Assembly (NCBI RefSeq): GCF_004365575.1
Contig: NZ_SOBG01000001.1
Span: 1 to 64,000 of the forward strand
DNA: 64,000 bases
Source: Hypnocyclicus thermotrophus
GTDB taxonomy: Bacteria > Fusobacteriota > Fusobacteriia > Fusobacteriales > Fusobacteriaceae
Direction: 5' to 3'
The notes under the pieces were generated by a model that did not search any database, was not told where the DNA came from, and saw nothing but the letters and a program-made list of their open reading frames with translations. This document shows positions 7,711-15,482 of this stretch, one piece after another; position 1 is the first letter of the stretch; the number at the start of each line of letters is the position of its first letter. Made by a program: the position numbers and the translations under genes.

Positions 7711-8142
7711 TTATTCTACTGATTCTAATTCTACTGATTCTACTGACTCTATATTTTTAAAATGTGATAATATATCTTTTAATTCTATTCTTGAGTTTGA
7801 TATATCTATTTTTATTTTTACATTTGCTCTATTATTTTTAGGTGGTTCCTGTAAAATTGTAAGTATATTTCCATTAATATTTGCTATTTCTGTAAGAACT
7901 TTTGATAATATACCAGCTTTATGATTTAAAATAAATAATAATTCTATGATATTATTACTTATTTTTTTATTAAATAAAAATACTTTATCCGCTATTTTTT
8001 CATATTCTTCTTTTGATAATTTTATTTCTTCTAATGCTTTTTCTATATTATTTTCCTTTAACAAAAATTCTTTTACTGCTGATACTTTTTTTATTTTTTC
8101 ATCTAGAATACTTTTATCCACTACAAGAAATCTTTTTTCCAT
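7711..8142 (-). CDS. ACT domain protein (PheB/UPF0735 type)
   Basis: A 143-residue protein beginning MEKRFLVVDKSIL with a C-terminal ACT domain (IELLFILNHKAGILSKVLTEIANINGNIL). The family (often called PheB or UPF0735) sits next to hom/thrB in many low-GC bacteria and probably senses an amino acid. No enzymatic domain is visible. The start at 8142 is set by GGGAGG nine bases upstream; the frame remains open further upstream through the 5' leader. It is the first gene of the threonine operon. Confidence 0.85.
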   Translation of the reverse strand: MEKRFLVVDKSILDEKIKKVSAVKEFLLKENNIEKALEEIKLSKEEYEKIADKVFLFNKKISNNIIELLFILNHKAGILSKVLTEIANINGNILTILQEPPKNNRANVKIKIDISNSRIELKDILSHFKNIESVESVELESVE

Positions 8143-8164
8143 ATTTACTATCCTCCCACTTTTT

Positions 8165-8206
8165 GTCCGCCCAAGAAAAACTTTTGTCTTTCTCAGATAA
8201 ACTTTT
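8165..8206 (-). repeat. Imperfect 21-bp tandem repeat in threonine operon leader
   Basis: Two adjacent 21-base units (8165-8185 and 8186-8206) match at about 15 of 21 positions and share GTC at one end and ACTTTT at the other. They lie between the promoter and the ACT gene ribosome site. They may be an operator or chance. Confidence 0.4.
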
Positions 8207-8212
8207 TTCAAG

Positions 8213-8241
8213 ATTATAACATACCTTTTTAAATTAATCAA
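8213..8241 (-). promoter_or_regulatory. Promoter of the threonine operon
   Basis: On the minus strand TTGATT (8241-8236), a 17-base spacer and TATAAT (8218-8213). The roughly 65-base leader contains the imperfect repeat but no terminator or T-box that I can see. Confidence 0.75.
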
Positions 8242-8429
8242 ACATTTTTTAGTAATTGTCCTTTTTTTTTAATTCATTCTTAACATAAAATATATTTTAC
8301 TCATATAAAAAAATATGATATTATTAAATTGATTCATTTTAATATATTTCTTAGTATTAAAATTGCGATTTTAAATAATATTTATTCATATGTGATGAAA
8401 AATTTATAATTTAACTAGAAGGAGGCTTT

Positions 8430-9557
8430 ATGTTTAAAAAAAATATTTTTATATTTTTATTATTAACTTTTACAACTATTACCTTTGCAACTACTGTACC
8501 AAAAGAAGAACTAGTAACTAAAAACAATATTGTTTATGTCAATTTGGATTTTCTTAAAAAATTAGATTTAAATTATAAAAAAGATAATAACAAAGTTATC
8601 ATTAATAATATTATTTTTTCAAAAAATAATATTTCTTATAATAATGTTAAAGTGAATACATTAATTAATATTATCGAAAGTGATTATATAGATATTAATG
8701 CAATAACTACTATATTTAATTTCACTTTCAAAAATAATACATTTTTAAAAAATAATGAAAAAAACTTCCCTATTACCTATAATAATTATACAATAACTAA
8801 ATCTTTAAAAAAAATAATTTCTCTTTCTCCTGGAGTAACAGAAAAATTATTTAAAATAGGTGCTGGAAATATGATATATGGACGTACTTCTTATTGTAAT
8901 TATCCAAAAGAAGCTAAAAAAATAGAAGATTTAGGAACTATTTTTTCTCCAAATCTAGAAAGAATAATTGAAATATATCCTGATGCTGTTATATCAGAAA
9001 GTCATTTTAATAAAAAAATCTTATCTAAATTAAATGAAGTAGGTATCGAGAGTTTTGCTTATAATTATCCAAAAAATATTAACGAAATATATGAATTTAT
9101 TGATTATTTAGGAATCTTCACAAATAAAAAATATGAATCTAGAATAGTAAATTATTCTTTGAAAAATAGAGTTTCTTATTATTTAAATAGTTTAAAAAAT
9201 ATAAGATCAAAACCAACTGTATATTATGTAGTTGGTACTGGCGAAGCTGAATATACTGCTGGAAAAAATACTTTTATTGATGATTTAATAAAAATAGCGG
9301 GAGCTAAAAATATAGCAGATGATACTGAAGGATGGGTATTTAGTAAAGAGAAATTATTTGAAAGAAACCCTGACATTATTTTTGGTTCTGAATATAATAT
9401 AAATCTAATGAAAAATTCTGAATTATATAGTCAACTAAAAGCCTTTAAAACTGGAAATTATTTTATTGTTGATGAAAATATAATGAATCTATCAGGTCCA
9501 AGATTAATAGAAGAAGGACTACCTCTATTAATAGAACATTTTCATAAACTAAAATAA
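8430..9557 (+). CDS. Cobalamin-type ABC binding protein (BtuF-like) with extra N-terminal domain
   Basis: A 375-residue exported class III substrate-binding protein. Residues 1-20 are a signal peptide (KNIFIFLLLTFTTITFA). Residues about 25-115 look like a small beta-rich domain similar to the copper amine oxidase N-terminal-like (stalk) domain (NNIVYVNLDFLKKLDL). From residue 127 the BtuF fold begins with KKIISLSPGVTEKLFKIG and continues to the end. GAAGGAGG precedes the ATG. It is followed by a FecCD permease and an ATPase; a cobalamin riboswitch on the next transcript supports vitamin B12 or cobamide as ligand. A siderophore or heme ligand is the alternative. Confidence 0.82.
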   Translation: MFKKNIFIFLLLTFTTITFATTVPKEELVTKNNIVYVNLDFLKKLDLNYKKDNNKVIINNIIFSKNNISYNNVKVNTLINIIESDYIDINAITTIFNFTFKNNTFLKNNEKNFPITYNNYTITKSLKKIISLSPGVTEKLFKIGAGNMIYGRTSYCNYPKEAKKIEDLGTIFSPNLERIIEIYPDAVISESHFNKKILSKLNEVGIESFAYNYPKNINEIYEFIDYLGIFTNKKYESRIVNYSLKNRVSYYLNSLKNIRSKPTVYYVVGTGEAEYTAGKNTFIDDLIKIAGAKNIADDTEGWVFSKEKLFERNPDIIFGSEYNINLMKNSELYSQLKAFKTGNYFIVDENIMNLSGPRLIEEGLPLLIEHFHKLK

Positions 9558-9661
9558 AAAATCTATAAACTTATAGAATAAATAAAATACTTTAAAAAAC
9601 TGTTTTTAATTATTTAAATTTAATCATTCAAATCTCAATAACATTATTAATAGGAGTTTTT

Positions 9662-10660
9662 ATGAAAAAAAATATTTTTATAAATAAAAAATCATATCTC
9701 TACATTATCATTACTTTAATTATTCTATTTGTTTCAATATTTGTATCTTTAAATTTAGGTAACAGTGATATTTCTATAAAAGAAGTCACTGAAATATTAC
9801 TAAAAAAAAGTGATGATAAAATAAAAACTCTAATTATTTGGAATATACGTTTACCTAGAATATTATCAGCTATTCTAATAGGTGGTAGTCTTGCTATAAG
9901 TGGTGCTGGCCTCCAGTCAATTTTTAGAAATCCTATGGTTGATCCTTATATTATAGGGACCTCAAGTGGTGCTGCAATTGGTGCTACACTAGCATATATT
10001 TTAAAATTAGATATGATTTTCATTAAAATATTTGCTTTTATTTTTGCTCTTATATCTTCTTTTTTTATATATTTTCTTAATAATAAAAATAATCAAATAA
10101 ATACATTAAAACTATTATTATCAGGAATTATCTTAAACTCTTTTTTATCCTCAATAGTATCATTATTAATGATACTCAATAAAGATGAATTAATGAATAT
10201 TCTATATTGGACTATGGGTAGCTTGAATAGTAGTTCTTTTAAAGATTTAAAAATAATAACTTTTCCTATTATTATTATTAGTTTTTTATTTTTTTTATTG
10301 CATAAAGAATTAGATATAATATCTTTTGGTGAAGAAAACGCTAGAAGTGTAGGTGTTAATAGCGAAAAAATCAAAAAATATGTTTTGATTTTTTCTATTA
10401 TTTTAACATCCATCTCTGTTTCAACAGCTGGAATCATTGGATTTGTAGGATTAATTACTCCACATTTTTTTAGATTATTTTTAGGCAGTAATCACAAATA
10501 TATACTTCCACTATCATTTTTAGGTGGTGGCGTATTTTTACTTATTTGTGATAATATATCAAGAAGTATTACTAAAAGTATGGATATTCCACTCGGTATT
10601 ATTACTGGATTATTTGGAGCTCCTTTATTTTTATATTTATTACTAAAATCTAAAAAATAA
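9662..10660 (+). CDS. FecCD/BtuC-type ABC permease
   Basis: A 332-residue inner-membrane permease with about ten hydrophobic segments. Family landmarks are WNIRLPRILSAILIGGSLAISGAGLQ near residue 60, NPMVDPYIIGTSSGAAIGA, and GLITPHFFRLF with the conserved GFVGLI before it near the C-terminus. It forms the channel of the importer. TAGGAG precedes the ATG. Its stop codon overlaps the next gene region, indicating one transcript with the ATPase. Confidence 0.92.
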   Translation: MKKNIFINKKSYLYIIITLIILFVSIFVSLNLGNSDISIKEVTEILLKKSDDKIKTLIIWNIRLPRILSAILIGGSLAISGAGLQSIFRNPMVDPYIIGTSSGAAIGATLAYILKLDMIFIKIFAFIFALISSFFIYFLNNKNNQINTLKLLLSGIILNSFLSSIVSLLMILNKDELMNILYWTMGSLNSSSFKDLKIITFPIIIISFLFFLLHKELDIISFGEENARSVGVNSEKIKKYVLIFSIILTSISVSTAGIIGFVGLITPHFFRLFLGSNHKYILPLSFLGGGVFLLICDNISRSITKSMDIPLGIITGLFGAPLFLYLLLKSKK

Positions 10661-10671
10661 TGAGGTTATAT

Positions 10672-11430
10672 ATGTATATAGAAATTAAAAATCTAAATTA
10701 TAATAATATTCTTAAAAATATTAATTTTTCAATAAAAAAAAGTAGTTTTAATGTAATTTTAGGCCCAAATGGTGCTGGTAAATCTACTTTATTAAAAATA
10801 TTATCTAATAATATCAAAAATTACTCTGGAAAAATAACCATAAATAATAAAAATGTCAAAAATTATCATAATAAAGAGTTTGCAAAACTTTTATCTATTA
10901 TTCATCAAAATAATACCCCCTCACTTGAATTTAGTGTATATGATACTGTAATGTTTGGTAGATATATACATCAAAGTCGATTTAATCAAAATATTAAGAC
11001 AGATAAAGAAATAGTTTTAGAAACTTTAAAAAATCTTGACTTGTTAGAATATAAGGATAAATCCATACTAAAATTAAGTGGTGGTGAACAAAAAAGAGTT
11101 TTTATCGCTCAATCTATTGTACAAGAAAGTGATATTTTGCTTCTTGATGAACCTACAGCAAATCTTGATATAAAACATCAAATAAAAATTTTAGAACTTT
11201 GTAAAAAATTAAATAAAACTGGCAAAACAATTATTATGGTTTTACATGATATAAATTTAGCAATAAATTATAGCGATAATATTATTTTTATAAAAAATGG
11301 AACCATTAAAAACATTACATCTTCTAATAGTATAAATCCTCTAATATTAGATGACATTTACTCTATAAACTTGGAAATTTTTAATAATTCTAATAATAAA
11401 AAAATATTTTTTCCAAAAATAAAAAAATAA
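10672..11430 (+). CDS. ABC transporter ATPase, BtuD/FecE type
   Basis: A 252-residue nucleotide-binding subunit of the cobalamin-type importer. Walker A is GPNGAGKST, the signature is LSGGEQKR, Walker B is DILLLDEPTANLD, and the switch His is in VLHDINLAINY. I start at ATG 10672 because GAGG lies six bases upstream; an ATG at 10660 overlaps the permease stop codon and lacks a site. It completes the binding protein-permease-ATPase set. Confidence 0.92.
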   Translation: MYIEIKNLNYNNILKNINFSIKKSSFNVILGPNGAGKSTLLKILSNNIKNYSGKITINNKNVKNYHNKEFAKLLSIIHQNNTPSLEFSVYDTVMFGRYIHQSRFNQNIKTDKEIVLETLKNLDLLEYKDKSILKLSGGEQKRVFIAQSIVQESDILLLDEPTANLDIKHQIKILELCKKLNKTGKTIIMVLHDINLAINYSDNIIFIKNGTIKNITSSNSINPLILDDIYSINLEIFNNSNNKKIFFPKIKK

Positions 11431-11463
11431 TATATTTCTATTTTATAAAAAATATGCTATAAT

Positions 11464-11650
11464 ACCCACCGTTAGATAAGGAAAGTCTTGTGAAAATCAA
11501 GCACAGCCCCCGCTACCGTTAAAGTCGGAATGCTTATTAACTTATTAAGAATAATTTCTTAATAATATAACTTCGGTGGGAAGTAATAATAACAATAAAT
11601 TATACTTCTCTCCCATAATATTAAAAACAAATTAAACTGGGAGGTTTTTT
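11464..11650 (+). promoter_or_regulatory. Cobalamin riboswitch with SD-sequestering platform
   Basis: The conserved core is visible: GGAAAGTCTTGTGAAAATC, AGCACAGCCCCCGC and a B12-box-like AAAGTCGGAATGC. Outer stem P1 pairs CCCACCG (11465-11471) with CGGTGGG (about 11574-11580). After P1, GAAGTA (about 11579-11584) can pair with TACTTC (11603-11608), while CTCCCA (11610-11615) can pair with TGGGAG (11638-11643), which is the ribosome site of the receptor gene. Ligand binding should favour P1 and the SD hairpin, so control is probably at translation. A TATAAT at 11458-11463 abuts P1 too closely to be clearly its promoter. Confidence 0.9.
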
Positions 11651-11651
11651 T

Positions 11652-13529
11652 ATGAAAAAAATTTTGTTGAGTTCTTTACTTTTTTTATCATCTTTATCCT
11701 TTTCAAATACTGATTTTTTAAATGATTCCATTACATTAGAATTAAAAGATAGTATTATTACAGCAGAAAAATTTGAAACACCAATAAGAGATACTACTAA
11801 AAATGTGTATATTATTAACAAAGAAAATATACAAAATAGTGGGGCTACAAATATTGTTGAACTATTAAAAACTATACCAAGTATTTTTATTGGTAGTGGA
11901 TATACTAATGAAGGTATTATTGACTTTAGAGGACAAGGAGAAACCTCTAAAAGTAATGTATTGATTTTAGTTGATGGAATATCTCAAAACAGCATTGATA
12001 TGTCTGGACCAGATTTGAGTATTATTGATATAAACAATATTGAAAGAATAGAGGTTATTCCATCTAGTGGCGTTGTTTATGGTGATAAAGCTGTTGGTGG
12101 GGTTATTAATATAATAACCTCAAATAATAAAAATAATATAAAATTAGATGTAGGTTCTTATGGATATAGTAATTCTGCTTTAAATACTTCTAATACTTTC
12201 GGTATTTTTACTATAAATAATAATTTTTCAAAAACATTTAAAGAGGGATACAGAGAGCATAGTAATTATAACAAAGAAAATTTTGGCACTGATATAATTA
12301 TAAATATTAATTCAAATAATAAATTAACTTTTACTTATGATTATAATAAATCTTTTTATAATTATGCTGGTTCATTAACAAAAGCTCAAGTTGAAAATAA
12401 TAGAACAGATTCTATATCAGGAAAAGGTAGTACTTTTAATAGAAAAAATAATTATTCATTAAATTATAATTATGAAAGTAATAAATTAAAATTAGAAAAT
12501 AAAGTTAGTAGCTATAATAAGTATAGTGAAGGTTGGTCTAAAATAAATACAGCCTACTTCAGTAATAATTTAAAGATAAAATATAGCTTTAGTAATTTTA
12601 ATATTATAAATGGAATAGATTTTAGTGAAGCAAGTTCAAAAACAAATTCTACTAATAAAATAGAAAAAAATCAAATTGGAATGTTTTCTTTAATTAATTA
12701 TTCTATTTTAGATAATTTAATAATTAATGGTGGATATAGAAATGAAACTACAAAATTAGATTATTTTACAGGTAAAGAAAAAAAATATAATCAAAATCTA
12801 TTTTCAGCTGGTATAAATTATCTTTACTCTGATACTGGTAATGTTTATCTATCTTTTGAACAAAATTATAGAACTCCAACTACAGATGAGTATCAATATG
12901 CAATCTATAATTGGGCTACTTATGAAATAACTGGTTATGGATACAAAGAAAATTTAAATCCTCAAAAATCGACTACAACAGAAATTGGACATAAAGAATT
13001 TTTTGCCAATACATATATAAACACAACTATATTTAATACTATTACAACTAATGAAATTTTTTATAATCCTTCTACATTTAGTAACGAAAATATTGATGGT
13101 ACTACTTTAAGAAATGGTATAGAATTTTCTACAAAAACTAATATAAAAAATATAATTTTATCTCAAAGTTATACATATTTAATTGCTAAAATAAATGATG
13201 GTCAATATAAAAATAAATTGATTCCATGGGTTCCAAAAAATAGATATAATGCTTCTATTAATTTTAAATTAAATAAATTAAACTTCGAATTAGATTATAA
13301 TTTTGTAGGTAAAATGTACTCTATATCAGATTGGAATAATCAATATGGAAAAATTAATTCTTATTCTGTAGTTAACTTTACATCAAATTATAAATTTAAT
13401 AATATTAATACTTATTTCGGTATTAAAAATCTAACAAATACTAAATATTATGATTATGTTACTTATGGTTCTAGTTATTATCCTGCAGAAGAAAAAAGTT
13501 ATTACATTGGTATAAATTACGAATTTTAA
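11652..13529 (+). CDS. btuB: TonB-dependent cobalamin receptor, BtuB-like
   Basis: A 625-residue outer-membrane receptor. The first 19 residues are a signal peptide (KILLSSLLFLSSLSFS). A TonB-box-like stretch DSIITAEKF is followed by the plug domain (residues about 35-150; VDGISQNS, IERIEVIPSSGVVYGDKAVGGVINIIT) and a 22-strand-type barrel ending in aromatic YYIGINYEF. Its translation start lies under the cobalamin riboswitch, which makes a cobamide the likely ligand. It is followed by TonB. Confidence 0.92.
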   Translation: MKKILLSSLLFLSSLSFSNTDFLNDSITLELKDSIITAEKFETPIRDTTKNVYIINKENIQNSGATNIVELLKTIPSIFIGSGYTNEGIIDFRGQGETSKSNVLILVDGISQNSIDMSGPDLSIIDINNIERIEVIPSSGVVYGDKAVGGVINIITSNNKNNIKLDVGSYGYSNSALNTSNTFGIFTINNNFSKTFKEGYREHSNYNKENFGTDIIININSNNKLTFTYDYNKSFYNYAGSLTKAQVENNRTDSISGKGSTFNRKNNYSLNYNYESNKLKLENKVSSYNKYSEGWSKINTAYFSNNLKIKYSFSNFNIINGIDFSEASSKTNSTNKIEKNQIGMFSLINYSILDNLIINGGYRNETTKLDYFTGKEKKYNQNLFSAGINYLYSDTGNVYLSFEQNYRTPTTDEYQYAIYNWATYEITGYGYKENLNPQKSTTTEIGHKEFFANTYINTTIFNTITTNEIFYNPSTFSNENIDGTTLRNGIEFSTKTNIKNIILSQSYTYLIAKINDGQYKNKLIPWVPKNRYNASINFKLNKLNFELDYNFVGKMYSISDWNNQYGKINSYSVVNFTSNYKFNNINTYFGIKNLTNTKYYDYVTYGSSYYPAEEKSYYIGINYEF

Positions 13530-13535
13530 TTACTT

Positions 13536-13557
13536 GGCAGACTAAATTTAGTCTGCC
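13536..13557 (+). terminator. Hairpin between btuB and tonB
   Basis: A perfect 22-base palindrome GGCAGACTAAA/TTTAGTCTGCC follows the receptor stop. The trailing T-tract is short and interrupted (TATTTTAT), so it is probably a leaky terminator giving more receptor than TonB mRNA. Confidence 0.65.
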
Positions 13558-13589
13558 TATTTTATCACTATGTTTTGAAAGGTGTTTTT

Positions 13590-14588
13590 ATGAAAAAATA
13601 TATTCTTTTTTCTATAATTTTTCATTTTTTGTTATTCTATTTTATAAATGACTGGTTTCTTATTAATAAACCTATTATAAACATTAATAATATTTCTGTT
13701 GGAATTATAGAAATTATAGAACCTAAAAAACAAGATAAATCAATTAACATTCCTAAAAATAATATTATTACAAAACACAAAGTAAATTTTTTTAAAAAAA
13801 ATTTTAAATTGGAAAATAACGAAAAAAAAGCTATTATTAAAGAAAGTTTAAATTCTAAAAATAATATAAAAAAAGAAAAATTAACTCTCCTCAAACAAGA
13901 TTTAGAATTAAAAAACCTAAAAAAAAATTTGAATAATGAAAAAAAAGATGAAAATAATAAAAAATCTATTAAGTCAAAAAGAGAATTTGAAAGTAATAAA
14001 TTTAATAAACAAAAAATTTTAGAGAATAATAAAAATCAAATTTCTCAAATAAAAAAAGAAAAGAAAATGCCATTATTTCAAAATCAAAATTTAGCAAATA
14101 ATAATATATCTAAAAACACCTCTAATAAAATAGAAAATATCATGAATACTCTTTCTAATAAAAATATTGATTTTGAAAAACATAAAAATAATATAAAATT
14201 TAATAATAAAAATATGAATGATACTAAAAAAAATTTGAATATTAATAATTCGTCTGGCAATAAAAAACAAATAGAAACTATAGAATACAATAAAAATATT
14301 AATTTTAAAATAATAAAATATGAAAATCCAAAATATCCTAAACCAGCTCAAATTTTAAAATTAAAAAAAGATGTTATTGTAAAAGCTACTTTTATTATAA
14401 ATGAATTTGGAGATGTAGAAAATATAGAATTAAAATCTGATTATAAAAATTATAAAAAATTAGGATTTTATGAAGAAGTAGAAAAAGTTATTAAAAATTA
14501 TAAGTTCTCGCCAATATTTTATAATAATAAAATTGTAAAAGTAAAATTTATAAAAAATTATAAATTTATTTCTCCATATAAAAAGTGA
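13590..14588 (+). CDS. tonB: TonB energy-transducing protein
   Basis: A 332-residue protein with one N-terminal membrane helix (YILFSIIFHFLLFYF), a very long Lys/Asn-rich periplasmic linker (about residues 45-235) where proline would be usual, and a C-terminal TonB domain (YENPKYPKPAQILKLKKDVIVKATFIIN... to the end). It couples the proton motive force to the receptor upstream. ATG 13590 has GAAAGGTG before it; a TTG 15 bases earlier has no site. No exbB or exbD lies in the window. Confidence 0.85.
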   Translation: MKKYILFSIIFHFLLFYFINDWFLINKPIININNISVGIIEIIEPKKQDKSINIPKNNIITKHKVNFFKKNFKLENNEKKAIIKESLNSKNNIKKEKLTLLKQDLELKNLKKNLNNEKKDENNKKSIKSKREFESNKFNKQKILENNKNQISQIKKEKKMPLFQNQNLANNNISKNTSNKIENIMNTLSNKNIDFEKHKNNIKFNNKNMNDTKKNLNINNSSGNKKQIETIEYNKNINFKIIKYENPKYPKPAQILKLKKDVIVKATFIINEFGDVENIELKSDYKNYKKLGFYEEVEKVIKNYKFSPIFYNNKIVKVKFIKNYKFISPYKK

Positions 14589-14616
14589 GTACTCTTAAAT
14601 GAGTACTCACTTTTTT
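14580..14616. terminator. Bidirectional terminator between tonB and tpx
   Basis: Stem AGTGAGTACTC/GAGTACTCACT is flanked by A on the left and T on the right, serving tonB on the plus strand and tpx on the minus strand. Confidence 0.85.
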
Positions 14617-14625
14617 ATTATTAAA

Positions 14626-15138
14626 TTATTTTAAAAGTTCTCTTGTTGCAGCTAAAGCTTTATCATAATCCGGATGATTTGTTACTTCAGATACATACTC
14701 TACATATCTAACTATATTATCAGCATCTACTAAAACTATACCTCTTGATAATAATCTATGCTCTTTTATAGCAAAACCATATTTTGTACCAAAATCTAAA
14801 TCTCTATGATCTGATAATGTTACCGCTTTATCAATTCCTTTATTTGCACAGAATCTGTCAAGTGCAAAAGGTAAATCAACTGAAATAGTAATAACATTTA
14901 CTCCTTTCAAATTTCCAGCTTCTTGATTAAATCTAGTAGTTTGAAGTTCGCAAACTCCTGTATCTATTGATGGCACTACTGATATTAATTTTACTCCTTC
15001 TAATTCAGATAATCTAAGCTCACTTAAATCATTTTTTAAAGCTACAAAATCAGGTGCTTTATCCCCTATATTTATTTTATTTCCAAGTAGTGTTACTACT
15101 GCTCCTCCAAAAGTCACTTCATTTTTTCTTTCTGTCAT
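14626..15138 (-). CDS. tpx: Thiol peroxidase
   Basis: A 170-residue atypical 2-Cys peroxiredoxin. The peroxidatic Cys63 is in SIDTGVCELQTTRFN and the resolving Cys97 in LDRFCANKGI. The N-terminus VTFGGAVVTLLGNKINIGDKAPDF is characteristic. It reduces hydroperoxides in the cytosol using thioredoxin. The start at 15138 is fixed by GGGGAGG nine bases upstream; seven codons of upstream open frame are part of the leader. It appears monocistronic. Confidence 0.95.
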   Translation of the reverse strand: MTERKNEVTFGGAVVTLLGNKINIGDKAPDFVALKNDLSELRLSELEGVKLISVVPSIDTGVCELQTTRFNQEAGNLKGVNVITISVDLPFALDRFCANKGIDKAVTLSDHRDLDFGTKYGFAIKEHRLLSRGIVLVDADNIVRYVEYVSEVTNHPDYDKALAATRELLK

Positions 15139-15221
15139 ATTTATTGCCTCCCCTATCATTTCGTTTTAACTTTGTAATCATTACAAATTTATTATAACTT
15201 TTTTTACCTAGATTGTCAATA

Positions 15222-15461
15222 TTAATATTCAAATATTTTCTTTAATTCTGTTCCTTTAATCAAATCCTCTATTTTCATATATGTCATTCTACCCTCTTCA
15301 TCATAATCATATACATATCGAAGATCCGCTAAAAGTTCATCTTTATTATTATATTTTTTTATAGATATTGCATCTCCAAATTCATTGTATTTATAACAAA
15401 TATAATATTTTAAATTATTTTCTTTATCATAATATCTTACTTTTTTAGGTTTCCCCCTCAT
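15222..15461 (-). CDS. Small hypothetical protein, YD-repeat-like (79 aa)
   Basis: I do not recognise a named family. The sequence is rich in Tyr/Asp/Lys and contains two short stretches resembling YD/RHS-type repeats (YNEFGDAISIKKYNNK and YDYDEEGRMTYMK). There is no signal peptide. GGGGTGA precedes ATG 15461. It lies 21 bases after the end of the acyltransferase fusion gene and may share its transcript. Confidence 0.65.
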   Translation of the reverse strand: MRGKPKKVRYYDKENNLKYYICYKYNEFGDAISIKKYNNKDELLADLRYVYDYDEEGRMTYMKIEDLIKGTELKKIFEY

Positions 15462-15482
15462 TATTAAATCACCCCTTTAATT

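Noticed and set aside
8243-8429. A cobalamin riboswitch upstream of the BtuF-like gene.
   Set aside because: None of the conserved core segments is present; the region is plain A/T-rich DNA.
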